The position numbers and the translations under genes were made by a program. The notes beneath the pieces are model-generated. The model was not told where the DNA came from and made no database searches. It was given only the letters and a program-made list of their open reading frames with translations. A stretch of DNA of 40,444 bases from a bacterium Ga0077546 (GTDB taxonomy: Bacteria > Cyanobacteriota > Vampirovibrionia > Obscuribacterales > Obscuribacteraceae), in assembly GCA_001464165.1 (NCBI GenBank), contig LNEX01000496.1, forward strand, positions 1 through 40,444, read 5' to 3'. The number at the start of each line of letters is the position of its first letter. Within the stretch, counting starts at the first letter, position 1. This document shows positions 14,908 through 23,316 of this stretch, piece by piece.

Positions 14908-16185
14908 GTGATTTTGCAAACTGTTCAAACCGGCTCCGGTAGCCAAGCACAAGAAAAGAACCTCGAAGGTACTTTCGCTTCTAATATATGTATCGTTGGT
15001 GATGGTGCTGAAGCAATTGCCCTTGCTGGGCTGGTTTCATCAAATGTAGCTGGTCAAGATGCAGCGGTTTATATTCGATTACTCGGAGGTGTAACACCAC
15101 CTCATATTGAATTGGCAAGTGCTGGTTTGAACTCTAGCATGGCGCCTGATAATACTGATGGATGGCGCCAGCAGGCCAATCTACGGGTTTCTTCGCCTGT
15201 TAATATTGCCCGTTACTATCCCGAGAGCGAAATTCAATATAGTCTAAAAAGTCGTGATGTAGAAGAATGTCTCGATCACGCTAACGCCGTTGTCATATCT
15301 GGACCAGCCACTGCCTACAGTGCCATAGCCAAGGCCTTGGCTCCTTATTTGACTGACGGCATTACTATTGCAATTGCGGGTGCACCTTTGCTTGGCGCCT
15401 GGCAATTCGGTCAAGCGTTGAAGAGTTTCCGTCCAGAGTTAATTGTCAATTTGGTTGAACTAGATTGGTTGTTCAACCATGCCCAGTCGTCACCAGATGG
15501 AGTGGCAGTTTTGGGCTTGCGTCGTCGGGTTAATTTATCAGGTCGCTCGCGCAATGAAATTAGAAGAGCGCTGCCTTTGGCTTGTACCTTGTCTCCTGGT
15601 TTGTTGCCAGCTTCTAACATGCTTGAGCGCGGCTTCCTTGACGCTGAATCAGTGGTTCGGCCAGTGTTTATTTTGAGCGCTTTGCTCGGCAGTCGCATTG
15701 AGGCTTTGGGTGATTTGTCGACCTTGCTGAACCGTTCTAATCTGGCTATGCTGGCCGAGATTGAACAAGAAATCTCTAGACTTTCATTTTCGTATAAATG
15801 TGCTTTGGCTGATTTTGCCAGGGCTCTGAGAGAAGAATCTTACTGTCAGGTTAACTTTGAACCGCAAGATCTTGTTGATGACGAACAGTGTTACGAGGCA
15901 ACTTTGGCCGAGGCCTTGGTGGGCATTTCTGGCGAATGGTTCAAGGGTCTAGATTGGTCGCACCGTATGGCCCAAGAAGTTTTGGCTCGCTATGTCTCAG
16001 ATCATTTAGTGCTTTTGTCTGACCTAGCTCGTCTAGCTAACGTGCCGACGCCGGTTTTAGACGGTGTGATTAGTATCTCTTCTGCATTGCTTGGTTTTGA
16101 CTTGCGCAACAGGGCTCGTGGTCTCAACCATCTAAATCTTAGCGGGCTATCACAAAATGAATTACTAGAGCTTGTAAACAGTTAG
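14908..16185 (+). CDS. Opine (octopine) dehydrogenase-like Rossmann protein
   Basis: A 425-residue protein with an N-terminal Rossmann domain (CIVGDGAEAIALAG) and a helical C-terminal domain. The middle block, ADxVVISGPAxAYS-like with ALAPYLTDGITI and LLGAWQFGQAL, matches the NAD/NADP octopine dehydrogenase family. These enzymes reductively join an amino acid to a keto acid. The family signature of an N-x-L-E block then a His-Pro pair appears as SNMLERGFL then VVRPVFIL, so Arg (about residue 250) replaces the usual catalytic His. Long C-terminal helices extend beyond the core. I chose the GTG at 14908, which has AAGGAGG 11 bases upstream; the longer ATG at 14866 has none. Confidence 0.65.
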   Translation: MILQTVQTGSGSQAQEKNLEGTFASNICIVGDGAEAIALAGLVSSNVAGQDAAVYIRLLGGVTPPHIELASAGLNSSMAPDNTDGWRQQANLRVSSPVNIARYYPESEIQYSLKSRDVEECLDHANAVVISGPATAYSAIAKALAPYLTDGITIAIAGAPLLGAWQFGQALKSFRPELIVNLVELDWLFNHAQSSPDGVAVLGLRRRVNLSGRSRNEIRRALPLACTLSPGLLPASNMLERGFLDAESVVRPVFILSALLGSRIEALGDLSTLLNRSNLAMLAEIEQEISRLSFSYKCALADFARALREESYCQVNFEPQDLVDDEQCYEATLAEALVGISGEWFKGLDWSHRMAQEVLARYVSDHLVLLSDLARLANVPTPVLDGVISISSALLGFDLRNRARGLNHLNLSGLSQNELLELVNS

Positions 16186-16641
16186 CGCCGCTTGCTCATG
16201 ACGACTTTGGTAAATGCTCTATTGGTAAGCGTTTTCAGCTTTTGTGACGGCGGCAGCTTGATAGCGTCCAAACCTAGCGCTACGTGCACGCTCTTGGCAA
16301 CCGTTGCACTGTAGGCGTTTCCTGGGTGGAATGATTAACATCACATAAAATAGAGTTGTCATGATCCTTGATAGAAGCTATCTCTTTTCCATATCGTAGA
16401 GATCATCTCCACTTAAGTTAAAGCAAAAGAACTACTAAAAACTTCCCACACGCACCCGTCATCTCCGAATACTTTTCCTTCCACGCGGTGGAAAAAGTGA
16501 ATTCCGGATTTGGCGAATGCGCATGCCTGTGTGGAGCAACTTAGAAACTTCAACTGCAGGAGTTAACTTCTCAACGCCGCCTTGCGTCATCTGACGGTTT
16601 GCCGGTGTGTCTTAAACAACATAAAAAAGAGAGGACACGGC
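16186..16641. other. Noncoding region upstream of the four-gene unit
   Basis: 456 bp with no convincing gene on either strand. It holds an imperfect inverted repeat around 16467-16507, centred on a 6-bp stem with loop GCG, that could form a hairpin. It should also contain the promoter for the 16642 operon. No clear -35/-10 pair was found. Confidence 0.45.
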
Positions 16642-17790
16642 ATGTCCATATTCCAAATTATGAACTTACCATCTCAACACAATGTGACTCCGATTTCTCA
16701 GGTAACTGACGAAGAAATTTGGCGTCACCTTGTCACTCCAACCGTCAAAGGCCTGCTTGGTTCGATTGTCAAACTCGAATCAAATCTGGTTCTAGACACC
16801 GTGGCTGGTCTCTTTCCTGGTGATGAAGTCACCAACCTGAATGGCCACATGCTCGCTGATGCGAACGGCAAGTTGTCGAAAGACTTCGTGCGCTTCCCCT
16901 ATAACCACACGCTCTATCGCACCGTCAACGGTGCCATGGTAATTAAGCGAGATGGTGTCAAGTTTGAGGTGTTCTGCTGGTTTGGCGATATCAACCGTGG
17001 CAAGGGTGAACTCATTTTCAAGGCCGCCTTGCGCGATCGCGTCTATGACGGCACCAAACGAGCCAACGATTGCGCCTTACTCGAGTACGCTTACGACAAC
17101 CCTGACTACCACAAGCGTCTGAGCAATGTGCTTTCATCTGTGGAACTGTCAATCTACGGTTTCATGCCTGGTTCCCGTATACTCGATGCCACCGGCGACA
17201 AAGTCTTCGACCAATTTGTCACCAACCCGTTTCTTTTCCTCGACAATCCGCAGGTCTTTCTGCAGCTGTTTCAGCGGGCCTTTCAGAGCAAGCGTGGTCC
17301 AGGCCAGTACTCTGCTGCCATTCCCGATGTAGCGAAGTATTCTCTGGCTGGCTTCGAACGTCTGGCCAGCAAATACGGCTATGACCTGATCGAAATGGCA
17401 GCCAGTCATTACCATGTGGCCAAATGGGCTCAGGCTGGTGGCTACGCCTATTCTGATCCGGCTCAGGCCGACATGGTAGCAAGATTGCAAGCTGGTCTGG
17501 AGACCATCCGCGCAAGCGGTACTCCCTTGACTCGCTCTCAGCAATCTTGGGTCTGCGTGTTGCAGAGTTTGCGCCCTGTCGACCTCGTGCCCAGCGGTTT
17601 CCTCATGTCGGGCACCGCTTCTGGCATTGCTGGTCAACAAGAACATATTGAGCAAGTGCAGGCTGAGCAGACGCTGTTGCGCTGGCCCCAGAACAACGTC
17701 GATGACGAGTGTCTCTGGCTCTATAAGCCGCTTTCGGCGAAAGCTCACGGGTTCATTCCCGATATTAGCTTCCGGCCAAAACTTCTTTAG
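16642..17790 (+). CDS. Uncharacterised protein, paralogue A of a tandem pair
   Basis: A 382-residue protein of a family I do not recognise, clearly homologous to the next gene. Shared blocks in order: VAG-x-FPGDEVTNLN (near residue 55), ALRDR-x-YDGT-x-RAND, YGFMPGSR-xx-DATGD, a Pro-Gly-Gln block with IPDV, SHYHVA(K/R)W, SWVCVLQSL and WPQ-x-N followed by LW-x-YKP. The conserved His, Asp, Arg and Trp residues suggest an enzyme or ligand-binding protein, but no known active-site motif is present. No signal peptide, so probably cytoplasmic. The frame is open to 16582; the ATG at 16642 has GAGAGG upstream and starts the homologous sequence. First gene of an operon with a cyanophycinase-like and a GH2 protein. 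Confidence 0.75.
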   Translation: MSIFQIMNLPSQHNVTPISQVTDEEIWRHLVTPTVKGLLGSIVKLESNLVLDTVAGLFPGDEVTNLNGHMLADANGKLSKDFVRFPYNHTLYRTVNGAMVIKRDGVKFEVFCWFGDINRGKGELIFKAALRDRVYDGTKRANDCALLEYAYDNPDYHKRLSNVLSSVELSIYGFMPGSRILDATGDKVFDQFVTNPFLFLDNPQVFLQLFQRAFQSKRGPGQYSAAIPDVAKYSLAGFERLASKYGYDLIEMAASHYHVAKWAQAGGYAYSDPAQADMVARLQAGLETIRASGTPLTRSQQSWVCVLQSLRPVDLVPSGFLMSGTASGIAGQQEHIEQVQAEQTLLRWPQNNVDDECLWLYKPLSAKAHGFIPDISFRPKLL

Positions 17791-17896
17791 CTCCCATAAG
17801 AGCAAGGAGAACGAAGACAGGACTTGCCCTTTGTGGCATGACCTTTCCGAATGCTCCCGAAATCAAAAAAAACACTAACGTTTTGGGACAACTAAC

Positions 17897-19150
17897 ATGT
17901 ACAAATTTCCACAGATTGATGTTGCCGACTTGCTCGGTAACACATCGCTGTGCACGATTTCTCCGGAAGTGATTTGGGAAAGACTGGTTACCCCGCAGGT
18001 GAAAGCCTTGCTTGGTGACATCGAGTATTCCAAAGTCACAGTCCGAGAGACTGTTGCTGGCGATTTCCCTGGAGATGAGGTGACCAACCTGAATCAGCAC
18101 CGTATCTACGGTACCGACCTCGACCGCGTTCGTCTGCCTTATCTCAACGCTTTCTTCAAAACCACCTACGGTGCCTTCGTTGTCAAATACGAGGGCTTGA
18201 AGTGGAAAGCATTCGGCTGGTACGGCGACCTTCGCAATCCCCAGCTGATCTTCAAGTGCGCCCTGCGTGATCGTCGCTACGATGGCACTCGGCGCGCTAA
18301 CGATAATTCGCTCATTGACTTCGCCGGTTGTTACGACGACCCGGTCAATGCCCCTCTCAGTCTGCCGAACATCTTCCCCGACGCCAAGTGCGCCGAAGCT
18401 TCTGTCTACGGTTTCATGCCTGGCTCGCGTCTTGCTGACGCCACCGGTGACGCCGAGTACGACCGCTTCGTTGAAAACCCGTTTCGCTTCATCAACCAGC
18501 CGGAAGTCTTTCTCAAGCACTTTCAGATGGCGTGGAAGTCAACTCGGGCACCTGGTCAGAATGGTAACCCCATTCCTGATGTTTCGCGCACAATCATTCC
18601 CGACATCGACAAGCTGGCTCTGGCAGCTGGCTACGACTACGTCGAGAACGCCAGCAGCCATTACCATGTTGCTCGTTGGACAGAGTCTCAGGGCTACAAG
18701 TACGCCACTCCTGAGCTGGTCGAGTTGATGAATCAGTTTGCCCAAGGCCTCAAGCGCATCAAGGCAAGCGGCATTAAGCTCACTCGCCAGCAAGAGTCTT
18801 GGGTCTGTGTGCTGCAGAGCCTGCCTGCAGAGCATATTCCCGCTGGTCTTATGCTGAATGGTCCGAAATGGCCTCAGGACAACATCGGCGCCGTCAACCT
18901 GTGGATGTACAAGCCGATTTCGGCGCGAGCAATCGCCCTGGATAAGGCCAATGCAGAAGCGAAGGCGGCGGCAGACAAGATGGCAGCAGAAGCGAAAGCT
19001 GAAGCAGCCAAACCTGCCGTTGCTGCTGTCGTGTTCGAGGCGACGCCTGTGCCTTTCCCTGCTGTTGTGCCCGCTGGTTCTACGCCTGACGCTTCTGCAC
19101 TTGTTGCTCCTGCGCCTTCTCAACCGGCGCCGGCGGACAAGAAGTCGTAG
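17897..19150 (+). CDS. Uncharacterised protein, paralogue B with Ala-rich tail
   Basis: A 417-residue protein sharing all conserved blocks of its upstream neighbour (VAGDFPGDEVTNLN, ALRDRRYDGTRRAND, YGFMPGSRLADATGD, SSHYHVARW, SWVCVLQSL, WPQDN). By eye the two look roughly 40-50 percent alike across 350 residues. It adds a C-terminal tail of about 75 residues: an Ala/Lys/Glu helical or coiled-coil stretch, then a Pro/Ala-rich end. Such a tail could be a tether or interaction segment. The start has only a weak ribosome binding site, 106 bp after the first paralogue. Function is unknown. Confidence 0.75.
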   Translation: MYKFPQIDVADLLGNTSLCTISPEVIWERLVTPQVKALLGDIEYSKVTVRETVAGDFPGDEVTNLNQHRIYGTDLDRVRLPYLNAFFKTTYGAFVVKYEGLKWKAFGWYGDLRNPQLIFKCALRDRRYDGTRRANDNSLIDFAGCYDDPVNAPLSLPNIFPDAKCAEASVYGFMPGSRLADATGDAEYDRFVENPFRFINQPEVFLKHFQMAWKSTRAPGQNGNPIPDVSRTIIPDIDKLALAAGYDYVENASSHYHVARWTESQGYKYATPELVELMNQFAQGLKRIKASGIKLTRQQESWVCVLQSLPAEHIPAGLMLNGPKWPQDNIGAVNLWMYKPISARAIALDKANAEAKAAADKMAAEAKAEAAKPAVAAVVFEATPVPFPAVVPAGSTPDASALVAPAPSQPAPADKKS

Positions 19151-19208
19151 CCAAGGTCTCGGCGTCTCTTCTCTACTACTTTCACCCTCAACTCTCAGGA
19201 GAAATTCT

Positions 19209-19985
19209 ATGGCAAAACTGTTCTTGATTGGCGGCAAAGCCAAGAAATGTGTGGCCCACTTTGTCGCTCTCGCGGGCGGTGTTGAGGCCAACGTACTCGT
19301 TGTGCCGCATGCCAGTTCGGTGCATGTAACGGTCGCTGCAGAAATGACGGCCGAGCTTGTCGGTTATGGCGTCAAGAGCGTCACCTGCGCTGTCCCCGGA
19401 GAGCCTCTGGTGATTGCACCGAATGTCAATGCCGTCTACATCTGTGGTGGTGATCAGGCTGATTTGGTCAGGCTTCTGGGTGAAGACGGTGCAGAAGAAC
19501 TGCGCCGCTTCCACGCTGCTGGTGGCTTGATTGCCGGCACCTCTGCTGGTGCAGCTGCTGCCGGTGTCGATATCATCACCGCCGGTATGCCGTCCGAAAG
19601 CCAGTTGCGCTTCGGCGAGCTCGAAATGGGCAAGGGTCTGGCCCTTTGTCGCAATGTCATTTTCGACACCCACTTCTTGCAAAGGGCCCGCTTCAATCGT
19701 CTCATTGCTGCGGTGGTTCAGTTTCCTAAGGCTCTGGGCATCGGCCTCGACGAAGACACCGCTCTTCTGATCGAGACCAGTGTCAACGCCGACAAGAAGA
19801 AGAACCCTCTGCCGAAGATGACGGTCTACGGCGTCGGGCACGTCTGGTTCTATAGCGCAGGGCGTGGCCTGAAAACCTCGCTCAGCAAGGACGCTGCCGA
19901 CAACGAGCCCGGTGCTCTATACTCGGTCAGCGGTGTTACTGTCTCGGTGCTGAGCGCTGGGCAGGTCTACGGTGCAGCTGTTTGA
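19209..19985 (+). CDS. Cyanophycinase-like peptidase (family S51)
   Basis: A 258-residue protein close in length to CphB, which hydrolyses cyanophycin to beta-Asp-Arg dipeptides. The nucleophile elbow is GTSAGAAAAG with Ser112. FDTHFLQRARFNRLI carries the His (155) and Arg residues of the family, GIGLDEDTALLI gives the acidic residue, and GGDQADLVRLL is the usual preceding loop. The frame is open far upstream, but the ATG at 19209 has AGGAG seven bases before it and begins the family homology (KLFLIGGK). No signal peptide. No cyanophycin synthetase is in the window, so the substrate may be another isopeptide or dipeptide. Third gene of the operon. Confidence 0.85.
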   Translation: MAKLFLIGGKAKKCVAHFVALAGGVEANVLVVPHASSVHVTVAAEMTAELVGYGVKSVTCAVPGEPLVIAPNVNAVYICGGDQADLVRLLGEDGAEELRRFHAAGGLIAGTSAGAAAAGVDIITAGMPSESQLRFGELEMGKGLALCRNVIFDTHFLQRARFNRLIAAVVQFPKALGIGLDEDTALLIETSVNADKKKNPLPKMTVYGVGHVWFYSAGRGLKTSLSKDAADNEPGALYSVSGVTVSVLSAGQVYGAAV

Positions 19986-20046
19986 CTCACCTCTGTGAGT
20001 CAACGGCTGTGACTGGATTTTTCGCACAGTTTCAAGGACGACTATC

Positions 20047-21816
20047 ATGAAACGTATTATCAAGTCACAACTTCACGGCTATCCCCGGCCGCTCATGGAG
20101 CGCGCCCAGTGGACCAACCTCAACGGCGAGTGGGATTTCGCTATCGACTACAAGGCAGTACTTGGTTTCAAGCAAGTTGAGTTCGCCAGGAAGATCGTGG
20201 TGCCATTCGCGCCCGAAACGCCTGCCAGCTTGGTTGCAGACCAGGGTTACTTCAAGGCCGTCTGGTATCGTCGCCGAGTAATCGCGCCCAGCCTGACCAA
20301 TGGCGAGAAGCTGCTGTTGCATTTCGGTGCAGTCGACTGGCAGGCTAACGTCTACGTCAACGGTTCTCTCGTCGCCTCACACGACGGCGGTTACACGCCG
20401 TTCAGCGTCGACATCACCGAGCACCTGAAGAAGGGCAAGTACCAGACCATCGTGGTGCAGGCCCTCGACGATCCGCACGACATGGCCAAGCCGCGTGGTA
20501 AGCAAGATTGGCTGCCGCAAGCGCACTCAATCTGGTATCCGCGCACCACTGGCATCTGGCAGACTGTCTGGATGGAAGTCGTTCCCGCTGCCTCCATTGC
20601 CTCTCTGCGCTGGAGTTCTGATGTGCCCACTTGGTCGCTTGGTTTGACTACCAAATTCGCTGGTGATACCGAGGGCATGCAGCTCAAGGTTGCCCTACGT
20701 CACCACGACAAGCTGATTGTCAATGATGCCTATGGCATTGTCGACGGTCAGATTGCACGTCGCATCGAACTGCCTGACCCAGGCATCGAAGATGCTCGCA
20801 TCGCCTACCTCTGGAGTCCGGAGAGTCCCCAGCTTTTCGAAGCTGAGTTGACCTTGGTCGATGGCAACGGCAACGTTGTCGACCGCGTCAAAAGCTACAC
20901 TGCCATGCGCACTGTGGCGGTGGATGACCAGCGCTTCTTGCTCAACGGTCGGCCCTACAACCTGCGGCTGGTTCTGGATCAGGGCTATTGGCTCGAGAGC
21001 GGCATGACGGCACTCAGTGACGAGGCTCTGCGCAGAGACGTAGAACTGGCCAAAGCGATGGGTTTCAATGGTGTGCGCAAGCACCAGAAAATTGAAGATC
21101 CACGCTTTCTCTACTGGGCTGATCGTTTGGGCTTGATGGTTTGGGAGGAAATGCCCAGCCCTTATGCCTTCACTGCCAAAGCCACTCAGCGGCTTCTTTC
21201 CACCTGGACGGAAGCAATTGAGCGCGACATTTCGCATCCGTGCATTGTCGCCTGGGTGCCGTACAACGAATCTTGGGGTCTGCCTGACCTGACCACCGTT
21301 GCCGCGCAGCGCGACAGTCAGCGGGCGCTCTACTACCTGACCAAGAGTCTTGATCAGTCGCGACCGGTGATTGGCAATGATGGTTGGGAGATGGTTGCTG
21401 GCGATATCCTCGCTGTTCACGATTACGACGGCGATGCCAATCGTCTCCGTGAGCGTTACAGCGCTGCTCTTGAGCCGGGGCCTCGTAACGAACTCTTCGC
21501 CAAGCAGCGCCCGGGTTACCGCGAGCTGCTTCTGGACCACTATGACCACAGTGGTCGACCAATCATGCTCACCGAGTTTGGTGGCATTTGCTACTCACCC
21601 GACAAAGAGGCGTGGGGCTACAAGCGAGCTTCGACGGTCGAAGAGTTCTCGCGTCAGGTTGGTGACATTCTTTCTGCTGTGCGTGCGGTGCCTGGCTTTG
21701 CTGGGTTCTGCTACACGCAGTTGACTGACACCTATCAGGAGGCCAACGGTTTGCTCTACATGGACCGCACGCCCAAGTATGCTATCGAAGAAATCGCTCG
21801 ACACATTCGTGGTTGA
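20047..21816 (+). CDS. Glycoside hydrolase family 2 protein (beta-galactosidase/beta-glucuronidase type)
   Basis: A 589-residue three-part GH2 enzyme. The sugar-binding jelly-roll (residues 25-185) contains NLNGEWDFAID, WYRRRVIAP, ANVYVNGSLVASHDGGYTPF and IWYPRTTGIWQTVW. An Ig-like domain and then the TIM barrel follow. The acid/base Glu408 lies in PYNESWG and the nucleophile Glu510 in MLTEFGG. NGVRKHQKIEDPRFLYWADRLGLMVWEEMP is the usual barrel segment, with Lys-His at the place where many members have Arg-Ser/Thr-Ser-His. There is no signal peptide, so it probably acts inside the cell on imported or internal glycosides. SD AAGGA; last gene of the operon, followed by a terminator. Confidence 0.9.
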   Translation: MKRIIKSQLHGYPRPLMERAQWTNLNGEWDFAIDYKAVLGFKQVEFARKIVVPFAPETPASLVADQGYFKAVWYRRRVIAPSLTNGEKLLLHFGAVDWQANVYVNGSLVASHDGGYTPFSVDITEHLKKGKYQTIVVQALDDPHDMAKPRGKQDWLPQAHSIWYPRTTGIWQTVWMEVVPAASIASLRWSSDVPTWSLGLTTKFAGDTEGMQLKVALRHHDKLIVNDAYGIVDGQIARRIELPDPGIEDARIAYLWSPESPQLFEAELTLVDGNGNVVDRVKSYTAMRTVAVDDQRFLLNGRPYNLRLVLDQGYWLESGMTALSDEALRRDVELAKAMGFNGVRKHQKIEDPRFLYWADRLGLMVWEEMPSPYAFTAKATQRLLSTWTEAIERDISHPCIVAWVPYNESWGLPDLTTVAAQRDSQRALYYLTKSLDQSRPVIGNDGWEMVAGDILAVHDYDGDANRLRERYSAALEPGPRNELFAKQRPGYRELLLDHYDHSGRPIMLTEFGGICYSPDKEAWGYKRASTVEEFSRQVGDILSAVRAVPGFAGFCYTQLTDTYQEANGLLYMDRTPKYAIEEIARHIRG

Positions 21817-21836
21817 CTGTGGTGGATTATGGAAAG

Positions 21837-21893
21837 CAGCTGAGACGATTGCCTTTGCGGCGATTGTTCTCAGCTGTCTTTTCTTTTTCTTTG
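21837..21893 (+). terminator. Intrinsic terminator after the GH2 gene
   Basis: A stem of about 18 bp (outer arms 21837-21845 and 21868-21876 perfect, inner part with two G-U pairs, 4-5 nt loop) is followed by a T-rich stretch broken only by a few C. It starts 20 bp past the stop and ends the four-gene operon. Confidence 0.85.
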
Positions 21894-21958
21894 TATTACT
21901 ATAACAAGCAGTAAAACAGCCAAAAATGAGAAGAGAAGGGAGTGTAAAAGCAGCATGA

Positions 21959-22005
21959 CGAGAGACTAAAGAGCACACCTTATCAGTGTGCCTGGAAGTC
22001 TCTCG
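21959..22005 (-). terminator. Two-tier hairpin between GH2 and the deacetylase gene, possible terminator
   Basis: Outer arms 21959-21967 and 21997-22005 pair perfectly over 9 bp. Inner arms 21973-21978 and 21986-21991 pair over 6 bp around a 7-nt loop, with an asymmetric internal loop between. It lies 30 bp past the minus-strand stop at 22036. The following T run is weak, so the terminator call is tentative. Confidence 0.45.
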
Positions 22006-22035
22006 CCATGCCTAATTGTCTTTTAGAAGGCATCA

Positions 22036-22986
22036 CTAAATGACACCTGCTCGTACAAGCAAGTGGCGAACGGCTTGGTGATGAGCTTCCCAGGCGCGGT
22101 CGCCGTATCCACCGGCAAAGCAGAGGGCAAGGGGTATATGGCGATCGGCAAAGCAGTCAATCACCATACGGTCGCGCTCGTACATTTGGGCCAGGGTCAA
22201 GCTGAAGCCGTCGCCACGGTTTTGTAGTCCGTGTTCATAGGCGTCTGCACCGTGAACGAAGATAACTAGGTCGGGCTGAAAGCTTGTTAAGGCCTGGTCA
22301 AGTGCTGCTTTCAGTTTGGCGTTGTAGAGTGGCCCTTCGTGCTTGCGGATAGCCACAGCCAAAGAGCATTTCTGCTTCTTCATTGGCCAGGCTTCGAGGG
22401 CATAAAAATCGAGAGTGAAGACCTTAGGGTCGTTCTCGAAAATCGTGCTCACACCATTGCCTTGGTGAAAGTCCAAATCAACCACCATGACCTTGTCTGC
22501 CACTTGTTCAGCGCGCAGATTATGAATAGTCATAGCGATGTCATTGATGACACAGTAGCCGTCTCCGCGGTCACGATGAGCATGGTGGTAGCCTGCGCCA
22601 AGATTGGCTGCCAGTCCGTTGGCTATAGCCATGCGAGCAGCTAAGAGAGTTCCACCAGATTTGAGCCGATATTCTCCCAACAGCTTGCTTAGTATTTTCG
22701 TTGTGTGACCATTTTTTGGCAGTGTGGCTTTTACTCCGAAAGTTTCAGCCCAGGTATCCGGCAATTTGAGGCTGTCGAGGTAGCTTTCGTCGTGGGTGCG
22801 GCGCATTTGCTTGAAGGTGAGCATTTGCGGTTTGCGGTAGGGCAGTTGTCGTTCAGGAGAGAATTCTTTTGCAAGTTCGCTTAGTACGCGGGCACCGCGG
22901 TCTGGGGCAAACTGAACGTTTGAGCCAAGCACGGTTAAGTCTGACTGGTATTGCGGGGCATAGACCAGGTGTTTTTTTGTTTTCAT
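22036..22986 (-). CDS. Histone deacetylase family protein (AcuC/AphA-like)
   Basis: A 316-residue zinc-dependent deacylase of the arginase/deacetylase fold. Metal and catalytic motifs are present: the double-His block (GYHHAHRDRGDGYCVINDIA), the Asp-x-His ligands in VDLDFHQGNGVS and the third ligand in HGADAYEHG. The C-terminal Gly-Gly-Tyr (CFAGGYG) is also present. Bacterial members deacetylate acyl-lysines, acetylpolyamines or small amides; which one applies here is unknown. The frame extends to a GTG at 23016, but the ATG at 22986 fits the usual family N-terminus (KKHLVYAPQY) and has GGAA upstream. No partner gene indicates the substrate. Confidence 0.85.
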   Translation of the reverse strand: MKTKKHLVYAPQYQSDLTVLGSNVQFAPDRGARVLSELAKEFSPERQLPYRKPQMLTFKQMRRTHDESYLDSLKLPDTWAETFGVKATLPKNGHTTKILSKLLGEYRLKSGGTLLAARMAIANGLAANLGAGYHHAHRDRGDGYCVINDIAMTIHNLRAEQVADKVMVVDLDFHQGNGVSTIFENDPKVFTLDFYALEAWPMKKQKCSLAVAIRKHEGPLYNAKLKAALDQALTSFQPDLVIFVHGADAYEHGLQNRGDGFSLTLAQMYERDRMVIDCFADRHIPLALCFAGGYGDRAWEAHHQAVRHLLVRAGVI

Positions 22987-23316
22987 AGACGTATTCCATG
23001 TAATCTCTATGGGCACGTATCTCAGATACGCGCGTGCGTTGGCAGCTATCGGACAGGTTCTTGGTGACCGGTGAGAGCTGAATTAGATGGTGGTTGTTGT
23101 TGTTTTTGGAAGCTAAAGGCGAGAGATTTCTGTGTGAGGAAAAAGAGAAAGACTTATGCAACCTAACCGGGATGGCCCTATATATGACAGTCTTTATGGT
23201 TTTATTTGGCTAAGAATATGCGCTAAAACTCAGCCATAGTGCGATTAACTATGGCGCAGCTAGTTCATCCTGAGAACTGTTACCTTCTAATGTTTTACCA
23301 TCTGGCGATTTAGCTT
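22987..23316. other. Intergenic region with a small hairpin
   Basis: About 330 bp between two minus-strand genes. An 8-bp perfect stem with 7-nt loop (23233-23255) lies 60 bp past the M20 gene stop. On the minus strand it is followed within five bases by four T, so it may be a weak terminator for that gene. The remainder should hold the deacetylase promoter; none was clear. Confidence 0.4.

Noticed and set aside
17765..18520. 251-codon minus-strand frame opposite paralogue B
   Set aside because: Antisense shadow caused by the high GC third positions of the coding gene.
18858..19208. Upstream extension of the cyanophycinase-like frame
   Set aside because: It overlaps paralogue B in another frame and is Arg/Leu-rich; the ATG at 19209 has AGGAG.
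20695..21549. 284-codon minus-strand frame opposite the GH2 gene
   Set aside because: Antisense shadow of the GH2 gene; no recognisable protein and no ribosome binding site.
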